Part shown: in pieces, positions 13,006 to 26,216 of the stretch
How the letters are laid out: the number at the start of each line of letters is the position of its first letter
Numbering within the stretch: the first letter of the stretch is position 1
Assembly: GCA_935421135.1 (NCBI GenBank)
Contig: OW285190.1
Span: 186,001 to 250,000 of the forward strand
Length of the DNA stretch: 64,000 nucleotides
Direction of reading: 5' to 3'
DNA from: Bugulina stolonifera
Taxonomy: Eukaryota; Bryozoa; Gymnolaemata; Cheilostomatida; Bugulidae
Translations under genes and position numbers: made by a program
The notes under the pieces: model-generated
What the model saw: the letters and a program-made list of their open reading frames with translations, nothing else
Database searches by the model: none
What the model was told of the DNA's origin: nothing

Positions 13006-15069
13006 CATTCTATGCATAGATTACATAGGTTGCATTCTATGCGTTCTATGCATAGAATACATTGAATACATAGAAGACATAGAAGACATAGAATGCATAG
13101 AATGCATTCCATGTAACCTATGCACTCTATGCATAGAATACATAGATTGCATTCTATGCATTCGGTGCATAGAATGCATAGAATACATTGATCACATAGA
13201 ATGCATTCTATGCACTCTATACATTCTATGTAATCTATGCATTCTATGTATTCTATGCATTTGATGAATATAACACATTTTATGCATAGAATGCATAGGA
13301 TACATTGATCACATAGAATGCATTCTAGGCACTCTATGCATTCCATGTAATCTATGCATTCTATGTATCCTATGCATTTGATGAATATAACACATTTTAT
13401 GCATAGAATGCATAGGATACATTGATCACATAGAATGCATTCTATGCACTCTATGCATTCCATGGAATCTATGCATTCTATGCATAGAATATCTAGATTG
13501 CACTCTGTGCATTCTATGCATAGAATACATAGAATACATAGAATACATAGATTGCACTCTATGCACTCTATGCATTCCATGTAATCTATGCATTCGGTGC
13601 ATAGAATATATTTTATGCATAGAATGCATAGAATACATTGATCAAATAGAATACATTCTATACACTCTATACATTCCATGTAATCTATGCATTCTATGCA
13701 TAGAATACATAGGTTGCATTCTATGCGTTCTATGCATAGAATACATTGAATACATAGAAGACATAGAAGACATAGAATGCATAGAATGCATTCCATGTAA
13801 CCTATGCACTCTATGCATAGAATACATAGATTGCATTCTATGCATTCGGTGCATAGAATGCATAGAATACATTGATCACATAGAATGCATTCTATGCACT
13901 CTATACATTCTATGTAATCTATGCATTCTATGTATTCTATGCATTTGATGAATATAACACATTTTATGCATAGAATGCATAGGATACATTGATCACATAG
14001 AATGCATTCTAGGCACTCTATGCATTCCATGTAATCTATGCATTCTATGTATCCTATGCATTTGATGAATATAACACATTTTATGCATAGAATGCATAGG
14101 ATACATTGATCACATAGAATGCATTCTATGCACTCTATGCATTCCATGGAATCTATGCATTCTATGCATAGAATATCTAGATTGCACTCTGTGCATTCTA
14201 TGCATAGAATACATAGAAGACATAGAATGCATAGTATGCATTCCGTGCAATCTATGCACTCTATGCATAGAATACATAGATTGCACTCTATGCACTCTAT
14301 GCATTCCGTGTAATCTATGCATTCTATGTATTCTATGCATTCGATGCATAGAATACATTTTATGCATAGAATGCATAGAATACATTGATCACATAGAATG
14401 CATTCTATGCACTCTATGCATTCCATGTAACCTATGCATTCTATGCATAGAATACATAGATTGCATTCTATGCATTCTATGCATAGAATACATAGAATAC
14501 ACTGAATACATAGAAGGCATTGTATGTAATCAATGTATTTTATGCATTCTATGCATAGAATACATAGATTGCATTCTATGCAGAGAATACATTGATCACA
14601 TAGAATGCATTCTATGCCCTCTATGCATTCCATGTAATCTATGCGTTCTATGCATAGAATACATTGATCACATAGAATGCATTCTATGCACTCTATGCAT
14701 TCCATGTAATCTATGCATTCTATGCATAGAATACATAGATTGCATTCTATGCATTCTATGCATAGAATACATAGAATACACTGAATACATAGAAGGCATT
14801 GTATGTAATCAATGTATTTTATGCATTCTATGCATAGAATACATAGATTGCATTCTATGCAGAGAATACATTGATCACATAGAATGCATTCTATGCCCTC
14901 TATGCATTCCATGTAATCTATGCGTTCTATGCATAGAATACATAGATTGCATTCTATGCATTCTATGCATCGAACACATATAATACATACAAGTATATTG
15001 CATTCTATGCATAGAATATCTTGATCACATAGAATGCATTCTATGCACTTGATGCATTCCATGTAATCT

Positions 15070-18000
15070 ATGCGTTATATGCATAGAATACATATATTGC
15101 ATTCTATGCATTCTTCGCATTCCATGCAATCTATGCATTCTATGCATAAAATACATAGATTGCATTCTATGCATTCTATGCATAGAATACATATAATTCT
15201 ATGTCTTCTATGTATGCTATGCATTCTATGCATAGAATACATAGATTGCATTCTATGCATGCTATGCATAGAATACATATAATTCTATGTCTTCTATGTA
15301 TTCAATGTATTCTATGCATAGAATGCATAGAATACATTGAATACATAGAAGGCATTGTATGTAATCAATGTATTTTATGCATTCTATGCATAGAATACAT
15401 AGATTGCATTCTATGCAGAGAATACATTGATCACATAGAATGCATTCTATGCCCTCTATGCATTCCATGTAATCTATGCGTTCTATGCATAAAATACCTA
15501 GATTGCATTCTATGCATTCTATGCATCGAATACATATAATTCCATGTCTTCTATGTCTTCTATGTATTCTATGCATCCCATGCATAGAATACATAGAATA
15601 CATAGATTGCACTCTATGTACTCTATGCATTCCATGTAATCTATGCATTCGGTGCATAGAATACATTTTATGCATAGAATGCATAGAATACATTGATCAC
15701 ATAGAATGCATTCTATGCACTCTATGCATTCCATGTAATCTATGCGTTCTATGCATAGAATACATAGATTGCATTCTATGCATTCTATGCATAGAATACA
15801 TAGAAGACATCGGAGACATAGAAGACATAGAATGCACTCTGTGCAATCTATGCACTCTATGCATAGAATACATATAGTGCATTCTATGCATTTGATGCAT
15901 AGAATACATAGAATACATTGAATACATAGAAGGCATTGTATGTAATCAATGTATTTTATGCATTCTATGCATAGAATACATAGATTTCATTCTATGCAGA
16001 GAATACATTGATCACATAGAATGCATTCTATGCACTCTATGCATTCCATGTAATCTATGCGTTTTATGCATAGAATACCTAGATTGCATTCTATGCATTC
16101 TATGCATCGAATACATATAATACATATATTGCATTTCATGCATAGAATACATAGAATACATAGATTGCACTCTATGCACTCTTTGCACTCTATGCATTCC
16201 ATGTAATCTATGCATTCGGTGCATAGAATACATTTCACGCATAGAATGCATAGAATACATTGATCACATAGAATGCATTCTATGCACTCTATGCATTCCA
16301 TGTAATCTATGCGTTCTATGCATAGAATACATAGATTGCATTCTATGCATTCTATGCATAGAACACATAGAAGACATCGAAGACATAGAATGCATTCTGT
16401 GCAATCTATGCACTCTATGCATAGAATACATAGATTGCATTCTATGCATTCTATGCATCGAACACATATAATACATATATTGCATTCTATGCATAGAATA
16501 TCTTGATCACATAGAATGCATTCTATGCACTTGATGCATTCCATGTAATCTATGCGTTATATGCATAGAATACATAGATTGCATTCTATGCATTCTTCGC
16601 ATTCCATGCAATCTATGCATTCTATGCATAAAATACATAGATTGCATTCTATGCATTCTATGCATAGAATACATATAATTCTATGTCTTCTATGTATGCT
16701 ATGCATTCTATGCATAGAATACATAGATTGCATTCTATGCATGCTATGCATAGAATACATATAATTCTATGTCTTCTATGTATTCTATGCATTCTATGCA
16801 TAGAATACATTGAATACATAGAAGACATAGAAGACATAGAATGCATATAATGCATTCCATGTAATCTATGCACTCTATGCATAGAATACATAGATTGCAT
16901 TCTATGCATTCGGTGCATAGAATACATAGAATACATTAAATACATAGAAGGCATTGTATGTAATCAATGTATTTTATGCATTCTATGCATAGAATACATA
17001 GATTGCATTCTATGCAGAGGATACATTGATCACATAGAATGCATTCTATGCACTCTATGCATTCCATGTAATCTATGCGTTCTATGCATAGAATACCTAG
17101 ATTGCATTCTATGCATTATATGCATAGAATACATTGAAAACATAGAAGACATAGAAGACATAGAATGCATAGAATGCATTCCATGTAACCTATGCACTCT
17201 ATGCATTCCATGTAATCCATGCATTTTATGTATTCTATGTATTCTATGCATTCTATGCATTCGATGCATAGAATACATTTCATGCATAGAATGCATAGAA
17301 TACATTGATCAAATAGAATACATTCTATACACTCTATACATTCCATGTAATCTATGCATTCTATGCATAGAATACATAGGTTGCATTCTATGCGTTCTAT
17401 GCATAGAATACATTGAATACATAGAAGACATAGAAGACATAGAATGCATAGAATGCATTCCATGTAACCTATGCACTCTATGCATAGAATACATAGATTG
17501 CATTCTATGCATTCGGTGCATAGAATGCATAGAATACATTGATCACATAGAATGCATTCTATGCACTCTATACATTCTATGTAATCTATGCATTCTATGT
17601 ATTCTATGCATTTGATGAATATAACACATTTTATGCATAGAATGCATAGGATACATTGATCACATAGAATGCATTCTAGGCACTCTATGCATTCCATGTA
17701 ATCTATGCATTCTATGTATCCTATGCATTTGATGAATATAACACATTTTATGCATAGAATGCATAGGATACATTGATCACATAGAATGCATTCTATGCAC
17801 TCTATGCATTCCATGGAATCTATGCATTCTATGCATAGAATATCTAGATTGCACTCTGTGCATTCTATGCATAGAATACATAGAAGACATAGAATGCATA
17901 GTATGCATTCCGTGCAATCTATGCACTCTATGCATAGAATACATAGATTGCACTCTATGCACTCTATGCATTCCGTGTAATCTATGCATTCTATGTATTC

Positions 18001-18736
18001 TATGCATTCGATGCATAGAATACATTTTATGCATAGAATGCATAGAATACATTGATCACATAGAATGCATTCTATGCACTCTATGCATTCCATGTAACCT
18101 ATGCATTCTATGCATAGAATACATAGATTGCATTCTATGCATTCTATGCATAGAATACATAGAATACACTGAATACATAGAAGGCATTGTATGTAATCAA
18201 TGTATTTTATGCATTCTATGCATAGAATACATAGATTGCATTCTATGCAGAGAATACATTGATCACATAGAATGCATTCTATGCCCTCTATGCATTCCAT
18301 GTAATCTATGCGTTCTATGCATAGAATACATTGATCACATAGAATGCATTCTATGCACTCTATGCATTCCATGTAATCTATGCATTCTATGCATAGAATA
18401 CATAGATTGCATTCTATGCATTCTATGCATAGAATACATAGAATACACTGAATACATAGAAGGCATTGTATGTAATCAATGTATTTTATGTATTCTATGC
18501 ATAGAATACATAGATTGCATTCTATGCAGAGAATACATTGATCACATAGAATGCATTCTATGCCCTCTATGCATTCCATGTAATCTATGCGTTCTATGCA
18601 TAGAATACATAGATTGCATTCTATGCATTCTATGCATCGAACACATATAATACATACAAGTATATTGCATTCTATGCATAGAATATCTTGATCACATAGA
18701 ATGCATTCTATGCACTTGATGCATTCCATGTAATCT
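15070..18736. repeat. Zone 2 3,667-bp HOR, copy 1
   Basis: Landmarks at 15,070, 15,201, 15,476, 15,987, 16,552, 17,030, 17,309 and 17,777 recur exactly 3,667 bp downstream. The length equals 407 words plus 4 bp. Five TATAA truncated words (25 bp) and one TACAAG insertion (6 bp) give 31, which is 4 modulo 9, so the length is fully accounted for. This copy contains the 61-bp perfect hairpin at 15,291-15,351, which copy 2 does not have. Confidence 0.9.
15291..15351. repeat. 61-bp near-complete palindrome (27-bp arms, 7-bp spacer)
   Basis: The arms 15,291-15,317 and 15,325-15,351 are perfect reverse complements around ATAGAAT. The paralogous site in copy b (about 9,062-9,122) has the order F F R R plus CTGAATACA, and its arms do not match fully. 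Here the order is F F R R R with TTCAATGTA and TTGAATACA facing each other. A short core has the inverted order relative to the paralogue, and flanking words were changed so that they pair. Confidence 0.8.
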
Positions 18737-21700
18737 ATGCGTTATATGCATAGAATACATATATTGCATTCTATGCATTCTTCGCATTCCATGCAATCTA
18801 TGCATTCTATGCATAAAATACATAGATTGCATTCTATGCATTCTATGCATAGAATACATATAATTCTATGTCTTCTATGTATGCTATGCATTCTATGCAT
18901 AGAATACATAGATTGCATTCTATGCATGCTATGCATAGAATACATATAATTCTATGTCTTCTATGTATTCTATGCATTCTATGCATAGAATGCATAGAAT
19001 ACACTGAATACATAGAAGGCATTGTATGTAATCAATGTATTTTATGCATTCTATGCATAGAATACATAGATTGCATTCTATGCAGAGAATACATTGATCA
19101 CATAGAATGCATTCTATGCCCTCTATGCATTCCATGTAATCTATGCGTTCTATGCATAAAATACCTAGATTGCATTCTATGCATTCTATGCATCGAATAC
19201 ATATAATTCCATGTCTTCTATGTCTTCTATGTATTCTATGCATCCCATGCATAGAATACATAGAATACATAGATTGCACTCTATGTACTCTATGCATTCC
19301 ATGTAATCTATGCATTCGGTGCATAGAATACATTTTATGCATAGAATGCATAGAATACATTGATCACATAGAATGCATTCTATGCACTCTATGCATTCCA
19401 TGTAATCTATGCGTTCTATGCATAGAATACATAGATTGCATTCTATGCATTCTATGCATAGAATACATAGAAGACATCGGAGACATAGAAGACATAGAAT
19501 GCACTCTGTGCAATCTATGCACTCTATGCATAGAATACATATAGTGCATTCTATGCATTTGATGCATAGAATACATAGAATACATTGAATACATAGAAGG
19601 CATTGTATGTAATCAATGTATTTTATGCATTCTATGCATAGAATACATAGATTTCATTCTATGCAGAGAATACATTGATCACATAGAATGCATTCTATGC
19701 ACTCTATGCATTCCATGTAATCTATGCGTTTTATGCATAGAATACCTAGATTGCATTCTATGCATTCTATGCATCGAATACATATAATACATATATTGCA
19801 TTTCATGCATAGAATACATAGAATACATAGATTGCACTCTATGCACTCTTTGCACTCTATGCATTCCATGTAATCTATGCATTCGGTGCATAGAATACAT
19901 TTCACGCATAGAATGCATAGAATACATTGATCACATAGAATGCATTCTATGCACTCTATGCATTCCATGTAATCTATGCGTTCTATGCATAGAATACATA
20001 GATTGCATTCTATGCATTCTATGCATAGAACACATAGAAGACATCGAAGACATAGAATGCATTCTGTGCAATCTATGCACTCTATGCATAGAATACATAG
20101 ATTGCATTCTATGCATTCTATGCATCGAACACATATAATACATATATTGCATTCTATGCATAGAATATCTTGATCACATAGAATGCATTCTATGCACTTG
20201 ATGCATTCCATGTAATCTATGCGTTATATGCATAGAATACATAGATTGCATTCTATGCATTCTTCGCATTCCATGCAATCTATGCATTCTATGCATAAAA
20301 TACATAGATTGCATTCTATGCATTCTATGCATAGAATACATATAATTCTATGTCTTCTATGTATGCTATGCATTCTATGCATAGAATACATAGATTGCAT
20401 TCTATGCATGCTATGCATAGAATACATATAATTCTATGTCTTCTATGTATTCTATGCATTCTATGCATAGAATACATTGAATACATAGAAGACATAGAAG
20501 ACATAGAATGCATATAATGCATTCCATGTAATCTATGCACTCTATGCATAGAATACATAGATTGCATTCTATGCATTCGGTGCATAGAATACATAGAATA
20601 CATTAAATACATAGAAGGCATTGTATGTAATCAATGTATTTTATGCATTCTATGCATAGAATACATAGATTGCATTCTATGCAGAGGATACATTGATCAC
20701 ATAGAATGCATTCTATGCACTCTATGCATTCCATGTAATCTATGCGTTCTATGCATAGAATACCTAGATTGCATTCTATGCATTATATGCATAGAATACA
20801 TTGAAAACATAGAAGACATAGAAGACATAGAATGCATAGAATGCATTCCATGTAACCTATGCACTCTATGCATTCCATGTAATCCATGCATTTTATGTAT
20901 TCTATGTATTCTATGCATTCTATGCATTCGATGCATAGAATACATTTCATGCATAGAATGCATAGAATACATTGATCAAATAGAATACATTCTATACACT
21001 CTATACATTCCATGTAATCTATGCATTCTATGCATAGAATACATAGGTTGCATTCTATGCATTCTATGCATAGAATACATTAAATACATAGAAGACATAG
21101 AAGACATAGAATGCATAGAATGCATTCCATGTAACCTATGCACTCTATGCATAGAATACATAGATTGCATTCTATGCATTCGGTGCATAGAATGCATAGA
21201 ATACATTGATCACATAGAATGCATTCTATGCACTCTATGCATTCTATGTAATCTATGCATTCTATGTATTTTATGCATTTTATGAATATAACACATTTTA
21301 TGCATAGAATGCATAGGATACATTGATCACATAGAATGCATTCTAGGCACTCTATGCATTCCATGTGATCTATGCATTCTATGTATCCTATGCATTTGAT
21401 GAATATAACACATTTTATGCATAGAATGCATAGGATACATTGATCACATAGAATGCATTCTATGCACTCTATGCATTCCATGGAATCTATGCATTCTATG
21501 CATAGAGTATCTAGATTGCACTCTATGCATTCTATGCATAGAATACATAGAAGACATAGAATGCATAGTATGCATTCCGTGCAATCTATGCACTCTATGC
21601 ATAGAATACATAGATTGCACTCTATGCACTCTATGCATTCCGTGTAATCTATGCATTCTATGTATTCTATGCATTCGATGCATAGAATACATTTTATGCA

Positions 21701-21967
21701 TAGAATGCATAGAATACATTGATCACATAGAATGCATTCTATGCACTCTATGCATTCCATGTAACCTATGCATTCTATGCATAGAATACATAGATTGCAT
21801 TCTATGCATTCTATGCATAGAATACATAGAATACACTGAATACATAGAAGGCATTGTATGTAATCAATGTATTTTATGCATTCTATGCATAGAATACATA
21901 GATTGCATTCTATGCAGAGAATACATTGATCACATAGAATGCATTCTATGCCCTCTATGCATTCCAT
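18737..21967. repeat. Zone 2 3,667-bp HOR, copy 2 (truncated at about 3.23 kb)
   Basis: This copy is colinear with 15,070-18,300 at offset 3,667. It leaves the alignment at about 21,967, where AATTTATGCG continues into the 4.2-kb family. It contains a TATAACACA pair near 21.29 and 21.41 kb. It carries the usual word order at the position where copy 1 has the hairpin. Confidence 0.85.
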
Positions 21968-23000
21968 GTAATTTATGCGTTCTATGCATAGAATACCTAG
22001 ATTGCATTCTATGCATTCTATGCATCGAATACATATAATTCCATGTCTTCTATGTCTTCTATGTATTCTATGCATTCCATGCATAGAATACATAGAAGAC
22101 ATAGATTGCACTCTATGCACTCTATGCATTCCATGTAATCTATGCATTCGGTGCATAGAATACATTTTATGCATAGAATGCACAGAATACATTGATCACA
22201 TAGAATGCATTCTATGCACTCTATGCATTCTATGTAATCTATGCATTCTATGCATAGAATACATAGATTGCATTCTATGCATTCTATGCATAGAATACAT
22301 TGAATACATAGAAGACATAGAAGACATAGAATGCATAGAATGCATTCCATGTGACCTATGCACTCTACGCATAGAATACATAGATTGCATTCTATGCATT
22401 CGGTGCACAGAATACATAGAACACATTGACTACATAGAAGGCATTGTATGTAATCAATGTAGTTTATGCATTCTATGCATAGAATACCTAGATTGCATTC
22501 TATGCATTCTATGCATCGAATACATATAATTCCATGTCTTCTATGTCTTCTATGTATTCTATGCATTCCATGCATAGAATACATAGAATACATAGGTTGC
22601 ACTCTATGCACTCTATGCATTCCATGTAATCTATGCATTCGGTGCATAGAATACATTTTATGCATAGAATGCATAGAATACATTGATCACATAGAATGCA
22701 TTCTATGCACTCCATGCATTCCATGTAATCTATGCGTTCTATGCATAGAATACCTAGATTGCATTCTATGCATTCTATGCATCAAATACATATAATTCCA
22801 TGTCTTCTATGTCTTCTATGTATTCTATGCATTCCATGCATAGAATACATAGAATACATAGATTGCACTCTATGCACTCTATGCATTCCATGTAATCTAT
22901 GCATTCGGTGCATAGAATACATTTTATGCATGGAATGCATAGAATACATTGATCACATAGAATGCATTCTATGCACTCCATGCATTCCATGTAATCTATG
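19960..23000. repeat. Long-range duplicate segment, second copy (offset 9,995 bp)
   Basis: This is the partner of 9,965-13,005. Only scattered single-base differences are visible, for example an extra GAAGACA word at about 22,095. It retains the normal, non-inverted order at about 20,370-20,430. Its right part is shared with the start of the 4.2-kb HOR family, so the zone 2 and zone 3 units overlap in content. Confidence 0.85.
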
Positions 23001-26000
23001 CGTTCTATGCATAGAATACATAGATTGCATTCTATGCATTCTATGCATAGAATACATAGAAGACATCGGAGACATAGAAGACATAGAATGCATTCTGTGC
23101 AATCTATGCACTCTATGCATAGAATACATACATTGCGTTCTATGCATTCTATGCATGGAATACATAGAATACATTGAATACATAGAAGGCATTGTATGTA
23201 ATCAATGTATTTTATGCATTCTATGCATAGAATACATAGATTTCATTCTATGCAGAGAATACATTGATCACATAGAATGCATTCTATGCACTCTATGCAT
23301 TCCATGTAATCTATGCGTTCTATGCATAGAATACCTAGATTGCATTCTATGCATCGAATACATATAATACATATATTGCATTTCATGCATAGAATACATA
23401 GAATACATAGATTGCACTCTATGCACTCTTTGCACTCTATGCATTCCATGTAATCTATGCATTCGGTGCATAGAATACATTTCACGCATAGAATGCATAG
23501 AATACATTGATCACATAGAATGCATTCTATGCACTCTATGCATTCCATGTAATCTATGCGTTCTATGCATAGAATACATAGATTGCATTCTATGCATTCT
23601 ATGCATAGAACACATAGAAGACATCGAAGACATAGAATGCATTCTGTGCAATCTATGCACTCTATGCATAGAATACATAGATTGCATTCTATGCATTCTA
23701 TGCATCGAACACATATAATACATATATTGCATTCTATGCATAGAATATCTTGATCACATAGAATGCATTCTATGCACTTGATGCATTCCATGTAATCTAT
23801 GCGTTATATGCATAGAATACATAGATTGCATTCTATGCATTCTTCGCATTCCATGCAATCTATGCAATCTATGCATAAAATACATAGATTGCATTCTATG
23901 CATTCTATGCATAGAATACATATAATTCTATGTCTTCTATGTATGCTATGCATTCTATGCATAGAATACATAGATTGCATTCTATGCATGCTATGCATAG
24001 AATACATATAATTCTATGTCTTCTATGTATTCTATGCATTCTATGCATAGAATACATAGATTGCATTCTATGCATTCTATGCATAGAATACATTGAATAC
24101 ATAGAAGACATAGAAGACATAGAATGCATATAATGCATTCCATGTAATCTATGCACTCTATGCATAGAATACATAGATTGCATTCTATGCATTCGGTGCA
24201 TAGAATACATAGAATACATTAAATACATAGAAGGCATTGTATGTAATCAATGTATTTCATGCATTCTATGCATAGAATACATAGATTGCATTCTATGCAG
24301 AGGATACATTGATCACATAGAATGCATTCTATGCACTCTATGCATTCCATGTAATCTATGCGTTCTATGCATAGAATACCTAGATTGCATTCTATGCATT
24401 CTATGCATAGAATACATTGAAAACATAGAAGACATAGAAGACATAGAATGCATAGAATGCATTCCATGTAACCTATGCACTCTATGCATTCCATGTAATC
24501 CATGCATTTTATGTATTCTATGTATTCTATGCATTCTATGCATTCGATGCATAGAATACATTTTATGCATAGAATGCATAGAATACATTGATCAAATAGA
24601 ATACATTCTATACACTCTATACATTCCATGTAATCTATGCATTCTATGCATAGAATACATAGATTGCATTCTATGCATTCTATGCATAGAATACATTGAA
24701 TACATAGAAGACATAGAAGACATAGAATGCATAGAATGCATTCCATGTAACCTATGCACTCTATGCATAGAATACATAGATTGCATTCTATGTATTCTAT
24801 GCATAGAGTGCATAGAATACATTGATCACATAGAATGCATTCTATGCACTCTATGCATTCTATGTAATCTATGCATTCTATGTATTCTATGCATTTTATG
24901 AATATAACACATTTTATGCATAGAATGCATAGGATACATTGATCACATAGAATGCATTCTAGGCACTCTATGCATTCCATGTGATCTATGCATTCTATGT
25001 ATCCTATGCATTTGATGAATATAACACATTTTATGCATAGAATGCATAGGATACATTGATCACATAGAATGCATTCTATGCACTCTATGCATTCCATGGA
25101 ATCTATGCATTCTATGCATAGAATATCTAGATTGCACTCTATGCATTCTATGCATAGAATACATAGAAGACATAGAATGCATAGTATGCATTCCGTGCAA
25201 TCTATGCACTCTATGCATAGAATACATAGATTGCACTCTATGCACTCTATGCATTCCGTGTAATCTATGCATTCTATGTATTCTATGCATTCGATGCATA
25301 GAATACATTTTATGCATAGAATGCATAGAATACATTGATCACATAGAATGCATTCTATGCACTCTATGCATTCCATGTAACCTATGCATTCTATGCATAG
25401 AATGCATAGAATGCAATCTATGTATTCTATGCATAGAATGCATAGGTTGCATTCTATGTATTCTATGCATAGAATACATAGAATACACTGAATACATAGA
25501 AGGCATTGTATGTAATCAATGTATTTTATGCATTCTATGCATAGAATACATAGATTGCATTCTATGCAGAGAATACATTGATCACATAGAATGCATTCTA
25601 TGCCCTCTATGCATTCCATGTAATTTATGCGTTCTATGCATAGAATACCTAGATTGCATTCTATGCATTCTATGCATCGAATACATATAATTCCATGTCT
25701 TCTATGTCTTCTATGTATTCTATGCATTCCATGCATAGAATACATAGAATACATAGATTGCACTCTATGCACTCTATGCATTCCATGTAATCTATGCATT
25801 CGGTGCATAGAATACATTTTATGCATAGAATGCACAGAATACATTGATCACATAGAATGCATTCTATGCACTCTATGCATTCTATGTAATCTATGCATTC
25901 TATGCATAGAATACATAGATTGCATTCTATGCATTCTATGCATAGAATACATTGAATACATAGAAGACATAGAAGACATAGAATGCATAGAATGCATTCC

Positions 26001-26216
26001 ATGTGACCTATGCACTCTATGCATAGAATACATAGATTGCATTCTATGCATTCGGTGCACAGAATACATAGAACACATTGACTACATAGAAGGCATTGTA
26101 TGTAATCAATGTATTTTATGCATTCTATGCATAGAATACATAGATTGCATTCTATGCAGAGAATACATTGATCACATAGAATGCATTCTATGCCCTCTAT
26201 GCATTCCATGTAATCT
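21975..26216. repeat. Zone 3 HOR copy M1 (4,242 bp)
   Basis: This is the first of three consecutive copies. M1 has six TATAA truncated words (about 22.03, 22.52, 22.79, 23.93, 24.01 and 25.69 kb). Its length is 3 modulo 9, exactly 6 x 5 modulo 9. M1 keeps the ancestral block at about 23.9-24.0 kb that M2 and M3 have replaced. It also contains a 28-bp inverted segment at 25,400-25,427 relative to M2. Confidence 0.88.
25400..25427. repeat. 28-bp inverted segment in HOR copy M1
   Basis: Read on the opposite strand, this segment matches the M2 sequence at offset 4,255 (about 29,655-29,682) except for one end base (GCATTC against GTATTC). It is bounded by GAAT and ATTC within the common palindrome TTCTATGCATAGAA. 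M3 has the non-inverted order. Confidence 0.78.

Noticed and set aside
12780..15062. 760-codon minus-strand open frame of Cys-Ile-Glu / Cys-Ile-Leu tripeptides, and dozens of similar frames of 60-540 codons on both strands
   Set aside because: They arise automatically from 9-bp words lacking stops in two frames per strand. They overlap in several frames, begin at ATGs present in nearly every word, and end at the TATAA phase shifts. No domain, splice site or codon bias supports translation.
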